A DNA stretch of 64,000 bases from contig NC_081413.1 in the NCBI RefSeq assembly GCF_030272615.1, positions 331,261,302 through 331,325,301 on the forward strand. Direction: 5' to 3'. The notes under the pieces are model-generated. The model worked only from the letters and a program-made list of their open reading frames with translations. It had not been told where the DNA came from and searched no databases. A program made the position numbers and the translations under genes. Source of the stretch: Cryptomeria japonica. Its lineage: Eukaryota > Streptophyta > Pinopsida > Cupressales > Cupressaceae. This document shows positions 12,111-24,676 of the stretch, piece after piece; within the stretch, counting starts at the first letter, position 1, and each line of letters starts with the position of its first letter.

Positions 12111-12119
12111 TCTTCACAA
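12111..12119. repeat. Candidate target-site duplication, right copy (TCTTCACAA)
   Basis: Matches 5385-5393 exactly. If correct, the LINE starts only about 22 nt before its ORF1 ATG (12088), a leader as short as that of the gag-only element at 14134-15766. Confidence 0.45.
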
Positions 12120-12675
12120 AATATTGATTGTAGAAGAAATTAATTAATGTCAAACTTTGTATGGTTAATTTAGGCAGGCAAGTAGTAACAATACAAAGTC
12201 CAACCATGAGAGTGATACAACAAAACAAAATATGTAAATGGGAAAAAAAATTGACTCACACAAAAGTTAGAGCTTAGTGTATTCTCTTTAAGATCGACCC
12301 TAATAATCAACAATTCTTGCATGATGTTGCAACAAAATTAAGTACAATAGGTCCTACATGTACATGGTATGATTTTTGGTAGACATTAATTGCACTCTTA
12401 TCTAAGACACATTGATTGTATTTGAATTTGAAACAAATTAGTAAGCATAATTGCAAGTTATGTTTAGTGGAAAAATTATATTTAGCATGTAATAATAATA
12501 ATGAGATGAAGCATAAAGACAAATTCTAGACAATGCTAATGTTTCTCTCTTTTGTTTGTATGATGTGGGTGTAACTACAAACTAAACTATACCTCATGTG
12601 GATGTAGACCATACAATTTTTTCTTCAATTTGAATTACTATTAATAGATTCTAGCCAGCCATCTTCACAAATAAT
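12120..12675. other. Spacer, no assignable content
   Basis: About 550 bases between the LINE 5' end and the first LTR. I see no supported gene or repeat boundary except a third copy of the TCTTCACAA nonamer at 12663-12671. Confidence 0.4.
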
Positions 12676-13046
12676 TATGTGATAAGTATTTGCATGAATA
12701 AGGTTGTGTACCTAAGTAATTCCTTAGTGGGGACCTATCCACATGTTAAGTTGACCTAGGTCTTAGGTCTCTTTATAGAAGTCTTAGTTGTCAATGGGAT
12801 AATATCTCATTTACTTTTTGTGTCCTGGGACATTTAATATTTGTTTAAGTTAGTTGTCTCATGCAATAAGATTAAGGCAAAAGCCAATATCTTGTTTGAT
12901 CCTATCACTCATCTTGCCTATATAAGCAAGGTCATTGTATAAATCTGATAAATAAGCAATTTCATTTATTGCACACTCTCTTGTGGAAGGTTCCTTTTGT
13001 TTCTATAGGTGATCCTAGAGTCTTGAGCTAATCTTCAACTCCTACA
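12676..13046 (+). repeat. 5' LTR of the outer element
   Basis: 371 bp, ending TCCTACA before the primer site. A TATA-like box, CTATATAAGC, lies at 12918-12927. The start has lost about four bases relative to the other copy (which begins TGTTAATGTGATAAGG). Confidence 0.7.
12918..12927 (+). promoter_or_regulatory. TATA box of the outer element LTR
   Basis: CTATATAAGC sits mid-LTR, where a retrotransposon promoter is expected. The matching site in the 3' LTR has decayed to CTATACAAG. Confidence 0.5.
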
Positions 13047-13048
13047 TA

Positions 13049-13060
13049 TGGTATCGGAGC
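13049..13060 (+). other. Primer-binding site (initiator tRNA-Met type)
   Basis: TGGTATCGGAGC lies two bases after the LTR end and differs by one base from TGGTATCAGAGC, the complement of the plant initiator tRNA-Met 3' end used by many Copia elements. This fixes the LTR as a 5' copy and the element as + strand. Confidence 0.8.
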
Positions 13061-14119
13061 TTTGAGCTTGCAAAACCTTTCTTAGATATGAGGGTAGAGC
13101 TACTACTCTAGATCATATATTTTGGTCAATTTTAGTAAAGTTGAGTATGCTCTTCTCTTGCATTATATGATGATATGGAGAATCAAAAAACTTGAAAAAA
13201 CACTAAATTTGGGGGTTTCCTCTTTGTGTTTTTTCATTGCATGTTCATATTAGAGCATGTTGGAGAAAATATGAGCTCATAATTGAGTTCAAGGACTTGA
13301 AGAAAGTTAGTTTTGACTTTTGTTTTGCCTAAATTAAATTTGTGAGGCTAAATCTGTAAGGATTTGAAGGTGGAAGGATGTTGTCAAATCTAAGAGGTAC
13401 TTGAACTTTTGAAGCTCTTTGGACCAAAATAGACCTTTCCATTATGTTTGAAAGCTCCAAAAATCCTAAGATTGACCATCAAAACATAAAAATTAAAAAA
13501 ATTTGCCTCGAGCCCTCACAAGAATTTTTTCCCTGTCGCCCTTATTATTACAATTTGTACGACCATATTGAATCTCTACAATATGTATCGTACAATTTCA
13601 TTATTCATAAATGGGTCAATAGAAAAATTACACATATTCTGCTGAATTAGTATCTGCATAAGCATATTCTTCTCCTACGTCACTACATCACTATTGCAGT
13701 ATACAGGTACCATGACTATCAGGTTTTAATAGATTTATTTATTTTATTAAAATTTAAAATATATTTTTTTAACGCTTTTTCCTTAAGCAATTGGATTTAT
13801 TGTGAATTTGGGGTATAATTTGTTTGGTTGACACGTGCTTGGCCTCTACCCTCGATCCACCATTTCACCATTGTTGTGCCACTAGTGGTGTGTGGGTGAT
13901 TTAAAAAAAAACTCGGTGTAGTGAGTGATCATATGAATGACCAAGAGCTAGGCACTCCCAAGTGCTTAACTTTGACCCCAAAAAGCCCTATTTGGGAATT
14001 TATTTTCTATAAGCCATAACTTCCTACCATGGTGTCATTATTTTGCAAAAAAGATATTTATGAAAAGTTAGTTTTGTATATTTTGTAGACGTCCAACTCT
14101 TTTTATAATATTGTTTTAC
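13061..14119 (+). other. Outer element internal region, part 1 (non-coding-looking)
   Basis: Follows the primer-binding site. Frames are short and I recognise no domain. It continues after the inserted gag-only element at 15781. Confidence 0.5.
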
Positions 14120-14133
14120 ATGTACATTCTATT
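14120..14133. repeat. Target-site duplication, left copy (14 bp)
   Basis: ATGTACATTCTATT, identical to 15767-15780. The pair brackets the gag-only element exactly. Confidence 0.9.
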
Positions 14134-15766
14134 ATTTTGGATTAAAGAAAAAGCATGTTTTGAAGGGACCCAAAACCCTTTACAAAAGAAGATTCTTTTA
14201 GACTTAACAAGACATTAAGTCCAACTGATCACTACAACAAAACAACCCCATAGAAGATAAATACAATGTAATACCGATGGGGCAGAGACAAAGCAAACCA
14301 GGGAAAGAGTTCCCAAAAACAAAGACATGGGTTTTAACAGAAGGCTCCCACAACCTGAACCAAAACTAGAGAAAGACTAGAAAATCCAGCCAAGGCTCCC
14401 CCAACCAAAAAACATCAAGATTTACACTTTGCACTACTCTTGTGGGAACGAAGAGTCATATCAAAAGAGGGTTTTGAAGGCTTATCATTCTTTCCCTTAA
14501 TAGTAATCCAACCCTCCTCCACCTGAGCTTCCTTGACATGCCAAGCCATCGAAAGTCCACCATCAAGCGGAGAAGGAGAACCAACAGAAAGAGTAAACAC
14601 CCTATCATAGGAATCAAAAGCTTTCCTCCCAACATCAAAAGATTCTCCAAGATTGATAGCAAGAATGCTATCACAAGACAAAGCAACCTAGGGCACAATC
14701 CCACTCACTTTTGGGGAAACACCATTTACAACCTTCTTTGCATCAACATTCCCTCCCTTTGAAATATCCAAAGATATTGCATCAACAATCATCCGAGGGG
14801 ATTCCGCAACACACTGTGAATCCAAAGCAACCACTTGAGAAAAACTCAGGTAGGTTGCTCAGAGTTTTTCTCAATCGTATAGTGTTGTTCAAAAGCCCCT
14901 TTCCACCACGAAGCCGTCCTAGTCTCATTCTCTAATTCGAATTGTGCAGCCGCATGACCTATTTTAAAACATCTTCTACATCGAAAAGGTAACCCCTCAT
15001 AGTCCAAAGATTGAACCCAACAACCCTTAGAAGATTTGAGCGCAATCTCAGCAAACATCCCTTTTGAGACATCCATATCAACCAGAATACGAGCAAAATT
15101 GGAGTGAAGAATATAAGAAGATTCATCGTCCACCATCAATAAATCACCAAGGGCATCACCCACTTCCTCCAAAAGAGGATCAACCCAAAGATGAAGGGGG
15201 AGATTAGGCAGTCGAACCCAAATCGATATCTTGTTAAAAGATTCAGAAGAGGGATTAAAATCCTCATGCCAAGGTTTAATCATCAACATGAATTTGTCCT
15301 CCCAGCTAAAATAATGTCTATGTCCTTAGCAATTTCAAACTTAGCTATGAAAAACCCTTTAGTCATAGGATAGATCTGAACTTTACTAGTAATGAGAGGC
15401 TCCCAATGTTTTGAGATCCAGGCATGCAACTGAGGGAGGCTAGGCCAAAAACCTCTAAACCGACAAATAACACCATGAGTAGAAAACTTTTGTCTCTTCA
15501 ACCCTTGCTAAAAACGTGCTTTCTAATCCAACCGCCTATGCCCAACAGACAGAGCTACACCAGAGACACAGGGTTGGGATGAATCAAGATTCACAACCAC
15601 ATACAAAGGGGAGGAAGCATGCAAGCTTCCCACGTCAGAGGATAAGCCACCAAGATTCACAACAGGACCGACGGGGGCAGAGGGACTCGAAGCGCCAAAC
15701 ACAAAATTTGAAATCGCTCCAAGGGTGGGAGGAATCGAAGAAGCCATGATATGTTTCTTCTAACAT
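14134..15766 (-). mobile_element. Gag-only (ORF1-only) non-LTR retroelement, TSD-flanked
   Basis: A 1633-bp insertion with a perfect 14-bp target duplication on both sides. Read leftwards it has a leader of about 19 nt, one long decayed ORF1/gag frame (15747-14415), and about 280 nt of 3' sequence ending CTTTAATCCAAAAT. No endonuclease or RT follows, although in the LINE at 5394-12110 ORF2 begins 80 nt after ORF1. Because the 5' end and start codon are retained, this is not a 5'-truncated LINE. It resembles the half-L1 (HAL1) idea in mammals, or a retrocopy of a DUF4283/zinc-knuckle mRNA. A trans-acting LINE enzyme would have mobilised it. Confidence 0.8.
14415..15747 (-). pseudogene. DUF4283 and zinc-knuckle gag of the gag-only element
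   Basis: Starts MASSIPPTLGAISNF at 15747, with a low-complexity S/P/V-rich N terminus. DUF4283 follows at 15501-15283 (LPQLHAWISKHWEPL, then PMTKGFFIAKFE) and 15289-15100 (MLMIKPWHEDFNP, ISIWVRLPNLPLHLW). The zinc knuckle near 14965 reads FRCRRCFKIGHAAAQF, in which the fourth ligand C has become F. A C-terminal tail ends SSAKCKS at 14415. Frame changes occur near 15520, 15290 and 14845, so no complete protein is made. Such proteins bind nucleic acid; in LINEs this is ORF1. Confidence 0.8.
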
Positions 15767-15780
15767 ATGTACATTCTATT
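15767..15780. repeat. Target-site duplication, right copy (14 bp)
   Basis: ATGTACATTCTATT, identical to 14120-14133. Confidence 0.9.
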
Positions 15781-16507
15781 GTTGACTAAAGTCAATTTTC
15801 TCATTTTGGAACTCTAATCTCATCACATTTTCCATAATCTCCAATTCTTGTTATTTTTGTGGCATTGGAAAGGTTTTGAGGAGCTCTATCATTATGCACA
15901 TGGAATTTTACTAAATTTAGCCTAGAGTATATATTTTTTAGTTTCTTGCACATATGGGATAGTGGTTGATTACTTGAACATTCAAACTTGTGGAGAATTT
16001 CCTTCTTTTTTGGAAGGATTCATATGTAGTATTCATCATATTTGAGAGTTTCTATATGTTGTTGAGGGTTTTTGTCTTTGTAATGTTGGAGACATCTCAC
16101 AGTTGATTATAGGTTTTTCATTTCATCCTTCTCTAATCATCTTAAAAATGGGAAATTATAAACAATGCTGCTATGGCATCATAAAAAATCTCTAATGGCC
16201 TTATTTGTTGCCACATTTGCATGGTATTGTTCCTCCTCTAGGTACACCTGGTAAGAAACTTTCTTGAAATTGCAAAAGGGATCATGTATTAGGAGTTATT
16301 TCAACGCATGTTGATGATGATATCTTGAAGTCTATTCTTGACTTGGAGTATCCTCATTCTCTTTGGACTAAAATTTAGGAGATATATGGAGATTTTGACA
16401 CTCAACCATTCCCAAGTTGCCCCATTTAGACTCCTTTATGCCTCTTCATTTTCTAGATTGGATACCCTTTGACTGTGATATTGTTGTTACATAAAATTGT
16501 ACCCTAT
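15781..16507 (+). pseudogene. Outer element internal region, part 2 with gag-like (UBN2) fragment
   Basis: Near 16280-16400 a frame reads DHVLGVISTHVDDDILKSILDLEYPHSLWTKI, then EIYGDFDTQ. This has the shape of a Copia-type gag (UBN2/DUF4219 family: D-xxLKSILDL-xxP-xx-LW-x-x-I-EIYGD). Upstream sequence is frame-broken. It stops where the gypsy LTR starts at 16508. It fits a structural capsid protein of the outer LTR element. No pol fragment follows. Confidence 0.55.
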
Positions 16508-18375
16508 TGGATTGGATCCAACATTCCAAGACCCCAAATTGTGGGACCTTACACGAGGGGGACTAATCTCTAGAGAAGGTCAAATCCCTTTCTAATTTGG
16601 GTGCAAGTGTTGAACCAACCCAAAACTTCAAACTTCTACTTCTAAACATATTCTTATAGCTTTGTAGGAGGAAAAGGGAGATGGAAAATGCAGAATTGAA
16701 AGAAGGTGATACACCAAGATGAGAGGATATCTCTCTTTCCCTACCCCAAAAATGACACAAAGAACCAAATAAAACACCATGAAAATGCACTAACTTTAGT
16801 TGCATTGACCCTAGATAAGGATTTTGGAGGTTAGGGTTTAACAATGTTGAAAGGGAAGAAGAATTTCCACAAACAATGCTTAGAAATGAATTTAACATAG
16901 CATACAAATAAGAAAGGCATGTATTTAACATGAAGTTAAGAATGCATACACTAGTTGAAGAAAGAAAATAATGATGACTTCAATTCATTCAAATTTTGAA
17001 GACCAAACTTAAAATTGCAGATATGCAAGAAAACTTTACAAGTTTTCAAGAAAAGATATAGCAAAGAATAGAAGAGATAATATCGAAACAAAGGATGATA
17101 ATTTCTTTTGAAAATAATAAAACCCTTACAAATGAGTCTTAACAACCTATATACCACAATCTAGTCACCAAGAGAAGACTGGATGAAAGAGGAAGAAACT
17201 CTATCTTTCATGCCAAGATCATGTATGGATAGAAATGTTAGTGGGAAGAGACATAAGGGTGGTTGTATCAAATAGAGAATGCATGCTAAAAGCCCTAGCC
17301 ATTCCTTGGCAAGGCAATTTTATGAAAAAAACATGTAGGGAAGGAAAATCACCTAAAAGTCCATGGTCAAGGCTTGTAGATCTAACATGTGAACCATCAA
17401 GTAGCAATAAATGAGCATGGTTTCAACCTCCACCTGATAGACATTTGCAAAATGCATTGAATATGCCTAGGCTATATTGAAGGAAATGAGAAAGTTGAGA
17501 GAGTTGGAATATCATTTAAGTTGATAAGTGTACATCAGGAAAAATTAAAGCAACATTAGGCATTGAGCCTGAGAAAATCATTGCTATAATATGCTAGAAA
17601 GGAAGGGGACCCCTGAAGTTCAAAGGCCAAAGGAGTGAAAAAGTAGGTAAGAGAGGATCGATGATTGGGCATTGAGATTCACCCATAATGCTTCCAAAGT
17701 TAAAATGGTTGTAGAGGAAGACTGACCCTTAACCCTCAAAAGGCTAGGAAAAATGGCATAAGAATATTGAGAATTAAGGTTTGGGGATGTGTGTTTAGCT
17801 CTTTCAAAGTGGAAGGGTTAGCATGCATCCCCAACTCTCGATGGTTGAATGGGAAGCTGGGAAGGAATGCAAGGAGTCAAGGATAGTCATGACTCCTTCC
17901 AAAATGGAAAAGGTCAAGGTTACCCCCAACCTTTTACACTCAAAAGGATGGGATAAAGGAAGCAATAAGGCATCAAAATTAAAGGATCAAAGTTTAAATT
18001 TAATTTTTATGGGGAAAAGTTAATCTTAAACCCCATCCCTAATGTCCGAAAAAGAATGAGAGAAGGAAAATTGTATCTAGATTTGGGTTTTGATGCCTTC
18101 AAGTAACATTTTCCTTAAGGAAGGAAAATGTTAAGAGGAAGCCTCAATCCTCGAAGTGTAAAAAACATAGGTAAAAAGGAAGGAGAGAAATAAGGGAGCC
18201 AACTTTGAGGCTATGCTGGGAAAAATGAAAGGATGAAACTCGATGTTCAATCCATGACATAAGAGAGTAATTAGGAAATTTCTTGATTTCTGACTTAGGA
18301 ATCCTATCAACAAGGGAAGAACTAGTCCATGGAACATATCTCTAATTGGTTCTCATTGATGGACCAGGGTTGTCA
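16508..18375 (-). repeat. 3' LTR of the Tat-like gypsy element
   Basis: 1868 bp. Read leftwards it runs from TGACAACCCTGGTCC to GGATCCAATCCA. It matches 36811-38747 along its length with many small differences. Between about 17690 and 18010 it holds roughly three degenerate 95-115-bp units, each with a TTCCAAAATGGAA-like mini-palindrome. Confidence 0.75.
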
Positions 18376-19657
18376 TGAAGTCATAACATTTCGATGACCC
18401 TTGTACGATGCTTTCTTGCTAATCATGAAATTTGAAATCCTTGAGAGTCCATTAGGCACTGAGTCACTAAGAGGACCCACAAAACCTATGCACGCCTGCA
18501 CTTGGAGGAAAGATGGAAACTAGAACATGCATCCTCTTAAGGAGAATGCAACATGTGTAACAACACGTCTTGAAAGCAAAATAACACCTAACTAATATTT
18601 AAATGATCATCAAACCATCAAAAATAGGGTTTGAGATGGATCCCATTCACTAGGATTGTAATAATTTCAACATCTAACCTAGAAAGATGAAATTCATTGG
18701 CCTCCTTGTAGCTAGTGATGACATAAAAACCACTCCATATAGCATCAAACTTGGAGTGTTGTCCTACTTTGGTTTTATCTACATCCCACTTTGAGCACTA
18801 GATCCCCCTCTTTGAAGATCTTGATATTAGATTTCTTGTCAAAAATTCTTTTGACCCATGCTTGATGAACCTCAAGTGTATGCAATATAGTCTAATTTAT
18901 AATTTTTTCTAGCTCAATTAGCTCAGCTAGTCTTACTGTTATAGCACCATTTCTTGTCAATTCTATTTTATGTGTTAATTCAAGCGAGGGTAACTCTAAT
19001 CAATGTGGAAGCCTTGCTTCATTTTTATAGACCACCATGAAAGGAGAGTTATTAATAGCCCCCTTGGGTATGATTCTGTTAGTCCATAAGGTTGTCTTCA
19101 ACTTGATATGCCAAGACCTCTATTTGTCTTCAATCATGATTTTGATTATCCTAATGAGATTCTTGTTGGAGGAATCAACTAAGCCATTACCCTGGGGGCA
19201 ATAATTTGATGATATCTTCAAGTATAAACCATGCTTAATCACCCAAGAGCTGATTTGGGCTCCCAAAAATTTAAATTGTTTGATATGATGGTGGAAGGGA
19301 TCATACCAAATCTGGTCACAATTCCATTAAGAAATTCAAACAGTGAAGTCTCTTTTGTGTCCTTCAGTGCAACTGCCTCTATCCACCTAGTGAAGTAGTT
19401 TGTCGCTACCAAGATCCATTTGTGACTAGCACTAAAAGGTGGGTTTATCATGTCAGTGAATTATAAACCCTATTGTGTGAATGGTTGGTTTTCTTGAATA
19501 GGGTGAAGAGGAAGGGCAACTAACCTTTTCTTTCTTGAGAACAAAGCGCATTTATTGCAATTCTTCACCCATTTATGAGAGTGACTAAATAATGTCGACC
19601 AATAATAACTAGCCATCATTATCTTGATTGTTGTGGTCTAATTTAAGGAGCAATTAT
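18376..19657 (-). pseudogene. Gypsy integrase, catalytic core and C-terminal part
   Basis: The frame at 19451-19239 reads SHKWILVATNYFTRWIEAVALKD and FLNGIVTRFGMIPSTIISNN, the rve integrase core (D of ATDYFT is N here, a lost catalytic residue). Leftwards, YCPQGNGLVDSSNKNLIRI gives the third motif (E normally sits in GLVESSNK), and GDLVLKVGC near 18810 is the start of the C-terminal GPY/F region. It continues to about 18640 before the 3' LTR. The N-terminal half is at 26691-26960; the split is caused by the LTR array inserted between. Confidence 0.8.
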
Positions 19658-21310
19658 TGTAGTACCCCTACTCGTTTGAACTCATTAGACTCATATTTTA
19701 TTATTGTTTGTTTTTAGTGGATACATTACCATGATGTGTTATTCAAACTTTTATGACATTATTTCATGCTTTATCTAGATATGAGATGCATAATTTATTT
19801 GCAGTATTTAAGTACTTGTGATTTATGGCATTTTATGGAGTATTGTTATGCACTGACACTTTACTTTATCTATGCAATGTGGAATTATATGTTGTGTGTT
19901 TGAGAGTGTATTGGATGCAAGGGGACGATTTTCCTTCACTCATTTCGGTGAGACAGGGAACGTCACGATTCTCCTTCATCGGTGTGTATGTCGTGCTTTT
20001 TATATTGTATATATGCATGTGTGGTTCGATGGTGTAGGATATTGCAGGTACAAGTACCGGGTAGGTACGGGGTATCGTATCCACCCGGCTTCACAGGTTT
20101 GAGCGTGCCTTATATTTTCTGATGGAAGTGGAGGAGATAGGAGTTGACCCTATTTTACTCATTTACACTCGTGTGAGTGTCGTCAGATGGTCGTCCAGTC
20201 AGTTAGTTCGGCCTTCGTATTTTGTCGTTTGATCTTTTTATGAGTATTTGCTTGATATTTGTTCAGTTTGTGTGTTTTAGTGGATTTGATTAAATAATTA
20301 AGTTTATGGAGTTATCTCATAGTTGAATTATGTATGCATTGAGATTATAAATTTAATTAATTAAAATAAGTTATTAAATTAAGTTGCAAGCTGCATGATA
20401 TTAAAAATACATTTTATTTAAATTTTAGTGAAAAATAAATTAGATTAATTTCATTTATTGTTTCCTAGAATTTTAAATAAATAAAAGAATAAATAGAATA
20501 AAATAATAAATCAATAAATAAAAGAATTCATTAAAATTATAGCATTGCTTTAATTTCTTTATTTAGAAAATTAATTAATTTGCATGAGAAAATAAAAGAA
20601 TGAATAATGATTTTTAATTATTGCATGTGAACTTATCCCTTTGTTAGAATATTGGAAAAGAAAATTAAATTTCTTTTATTACTAAATTTAGGTTTTTGGA
20701 AAAAGATATTCAACCTAGAATTTTAGTTTAAAAAGAGGAATAGGTCATTATTTTAGGATACACAGGAAACAAGTCAGGAATTTAGGTGAAGAAATTTATT
20801 GGAAGCTTGTTGAAAAGATTAGGGCTCTTCTACAAATTTCTTCCAGGAAAGCTATACTAGGTTGGGTGGCTTCTTTTGATTGTTGTTTTAAGAAAATAAT
20901 TGTATTTCTTCTATCTTCTGAATGATGTGTGTGTTAAGATGATTGTCGTATTCCTGTCTGATTAATTTTGTTCTTAGCTAAACTCCATACGTGAAGTTAA
21001 TTTCTAGTTTAATGGAAAGAAGTTATTTCTGAGTGTTGTGGATTAAATTTTGGGAGAAACTGGGTTTTACTAGATAAAATATTCCTTTGGTTTGGTATTG
21101 GATTTGATATTTTGCTATGGTTGTTCTTGGTATATTGGTGCATCTCTGTATTTTTAGTAGTATATCAAGTTTATGGGAAAATCTGTATTAATTAATTGGT
21201 ATTAATTAGATTTCCTGGAAATATATTTTATTGAAAGCAACGAAGATGAGAGAGTTGTATTCTTATTTGTTTTAGGCTTCCAGGAGTAAGCCTAGTTTTT
21301 GGGGGGAGAA
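19658..21310 (+). repeat. LTR-fragment+PPT unit 1
   Basis: 1653 bp. The final bases are a purine tract (about 21296-21310) like those that prime plus-strand synthesis next to a 3' LTR. Short reading frames inside (for example 19872-20102) recur in all copies and are not genes. Confidence 0.8.
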
Positions 21311-22944
21311 TGTAGTACCCCTACTCGTTTGAACTCATTAGACTCATATTTTATTATTGTTTTTTTTCAGTGGATACATTACCATGATGTGTTATTTAGA
21401 CTTTTATGACATTATTTCATGCTTTATCTAGATATGAGATGCATAATTTATTTGCAGTATTTTAGTACTTGTGATTTATGACATTTTATGGATTATTGCT
21501 ATGTATTGACACTTTACTTTATCTATGCAATGGGGAATTATATGGTGTGTGTTTGAGAGTGTATTGGATGCAAGGGGACGATTTTCTTTCACTCATTTTG
21601 GTGAGACAGGGAATGTCGTGATTCTCCTTCATCGGTGTGTATGTCGTGCTTTCTATATTGTATATATGCATGTGTGGCTCGATGATGCAAGATATTGTAG
21701 GTACAAGTACCGAGTAGGTACGGGGTATCGTCTCCACCTGGCTTCACAGGTTTGAGTGTACCTTATATTTTCTGATGGAAGTGGAGGAGATATTAGTTGA
21801 CCCTATTTTACTCATTTACACTCATGCGAGTGTCGTCAGTTGGTCGTCCAGTCAGTTAGTTCGGCCTTCGTATTTTGTCGTTTGATCTTTTTATGAGTAT
21901 TTGCTTGATATTTATTCAATTTGTGTGTTTTAGTGGATTTGATTAATTAATTAAGTTTGTGGAGTTATCTCATAGTTGAATTATGTATGCATTGAGATTA
22001 TAAATTTAATTAATTAAAAGAAGTTATTAAATTAAGTTGCAAGCTGCATGATATTATAAATATATTTTATTTAAATTTTAGTGAAAAATAAATTAGATTG
22101 ATTTCATTTATTGTTTCCTAGAATTTTAAATAAATAAAAGAATAAATAAATAAAATAATTCATTAAAATTATAGCATTGCTTTAATTTCTTTATTTAGAA
22201 AATTAATTAATTTGCATGAGAAAAGAAAAAAATGAATAATGATTTTTAATTGTTGCATGTGAACTTATCCCTTTGTTAGAATATTGGAAAAGAAAATTAA
22301 ATTGCTTTTATTACTAAATTTAGGTTTTTGGAAAAAGATATTCAACCTAGAATTTTAGGTAAAAAAGAGGAATAGGTCATTATTTTAGGATACACAGGAA
22401 ACGGGTCAAGAATTTAGGTGAAGAAATTTATTAGAAGCTTGTTGAAAAGATTAGGGCTCTTCTACAGATTTCTTCCAGGAAAGCTATACCAGGTTGGGTG
22501 GCTTCTTTTGATTGTTGTTTTAAGAAAATAATTATATTTCTTCTATCTTCTGAATGATGTGTGTGTGTTAAGATGATTGTTGTATTCATGTCTGATTGAT
22601 TATGTTCTTGGCTAAAGTCCATACTTGAAGTTAATTTCTAGTTTAATGGAAAGAAGTTATTTCTGGGTGTTGTGGATTAAATTTTGGGAGAAATTGGGTT
22701 TTACCAGATAAAATATTCCTTTGGTTTGGTATTTTATTTGATATTTTTCTATGGTTGTTCTTGGTATATTGGTGCATCTCTGTATTTTTAGTAGTATATC
22801 AAGTTTATGAGAAAATCTATATTAATTAATTGGTATTAATTAGATTTCCTTGAAATATATTTTATTGAAAGCAGCGAAGATGAGAGAGTTGTATTCTTAT
22901 TTGTTTTAGGCTTCCAAGAGTAAGCCTAGTTTTGGGGGTGAGAA
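21311..22944 (+). repeat. LTR-fragment+PPT unit 2
   Basis: 1634 bp, closely similar to unit 1 throughout, with scattered substitutions and small indels (for example a shorter AATAAA-rich run near 22140). It ends in the purine tract at about 22930-22944. Confidence 0.8.
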
Positions 22945-24588
22945 TGTAGTACCCCTACTCATTTGAACTCATTAGACTCATATTTTATTATTGTTTGTTT
23001 TCAGTGGATACATTACCATGATGTGTTATTCAGACTTTTATGACATTATTTCATGCTTTATCTGGATATGAGATGCATAATTTATTTGCAGTATTTCAGT
23101 ACTTGTGATTTATGGCATTTTATGGATTATTGCTATGTACTGACACTTTATCTATGCAATGTGGAATTATATGTTGTGTGTTTGAGAGTGTATTGGATGC
23201 AAGGGGATGATTTTCCTTCACTCATTTCAGTGAGACAGGGAACGTCGCAATTCTCCTTCATTGATGTGTATGTCGTGCTTTCTATATTGTATATATGCAT
23301 GTGTGGTTCGGTGATGCAGGATATTGCAGGTACAAGTACCGAGTAGGTACGGGGTATCGTCTCCGCCTAGCTTCACAGGTCTGTGTGTGCCTTATATTTG
23401 CCGATGGAAGTGGAAGAGATAGTAGTTGACCTTATTTTACTCATTTACACTCGTGTGAGTGTCGTCAGTTGGTCGTCCAATCAGTTAGTTCGGCCTTCGT
23501 ATTTTGTCATTTGATCTTTTTATGAGTATTTGCTTGATATTTGTTCAGTTTGTGTATTTTAGTGGATTTGATTAATTAATTAAGTTTATGGAGTTATCTC
23601 ATAGTTGAATTATGTATGCATTGAGATTATAAATTTAATTAATTAAAAGAAGTTATTAAATTAAGTTGCAAGCTGCATGATATTATAAATATATTTTATT
23701 TAAATTTTAGTGAAAAATAAATTAGATTAATTTCATTTATTGTTTCCTAGAATTTTAAATAAATAAAAGAATAAATAGATTAAAAGAATAAATAAATGAA
23801 TAAAAGAATTCATTAAAATTATAGCATTGCTTTATTTTCTTTATTTAGAAAATTAATTAATTTGCATGAGAAAATAAAAGAATGAATAATGATTTTTAAT
23901 TATTGCATGTGAACTTATCCCTTTGTTAGAATATTGGAAAAGAAAAGAAAATTGCTTTTATTACTAAATTTAGGTTTTTGGAAAAAGATATTCAACCTAG
24001 AATTTTAGTTTAAAAAGAGGAATAGGTCATTATTTTAGGATACACAAGAAACAGGTCAGGAATTTAGGTGAAGAAATTTATTGGAAGCTTGTTGAAAAGA
24101 TTAGGGCTCTTCTACAGATTTCTTCCAGGAAAGCTATACCAGGTTGGGTGGCTTCTTTTGATTGTTGTTTTAAGAAAATAATTGTATTTCTTCTATCTTC
24201 TGAATGATGTGTGTGTTAAGATGATTGTTGTATTCCTGTCTGATTAATTTTGTTCTTAGCTAAAGTCCATACCTGAAATTAATTTCTAGTTTAATGGAAA
24301 GAAGTTATTTCTGAGTGTTGAGAATTAAATTTTGGGAGAAAATGGGTTTTACTAGATAAAATATTCCTTTGGTTTTGTATTGGATTTGATATTTTGCTAT
24401 GGTTATTCTTGGTATATTGGTGCATCTCTGTATTTTTAGTAGTATATCAAGTTTATGGAAAAAATTGTATTAATTAATTGGTATTAATTAGATTTCCTAG
24501 AAATATATTTTATTGAAAAATAAAATTTAATATTTGTTTGGGTTATTGAAATTTTAATATTTTAGATTATTTAAATTTAATTTTAGTG

Positions 24589-24593
<5 letters not shown>

Positions 24594-24673
<80 letters not shown>
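24594..24673. repeat. (AT)n microsatellite, about 80 bp
   Basis: Uninterrupted TA dinucleotides immediately before the GC-rich palindromic island. Confidence 0.95.

Positions 24674-24676
<3 letters not shown>

Noticed and set aside
12663-12671. Third TCTTCACAA as the true 5' boundary of the LINE at 5394-12110
   Set aside because: Possible, but it would require about 570 nt of leader with no support, while the copy at 12111 gives a short leader like the gag-only elements. Kept as an alternative.
19825-23346. Repeated short ORFs (70-97 codons) on both strands at 19825-20102, 21519-21755 and 23053-23346
   Set aside because: They recur because the LTR unit is repeated, overlap in several frames and on both strands, contain no known domain and are not preserved as one frame between copies.
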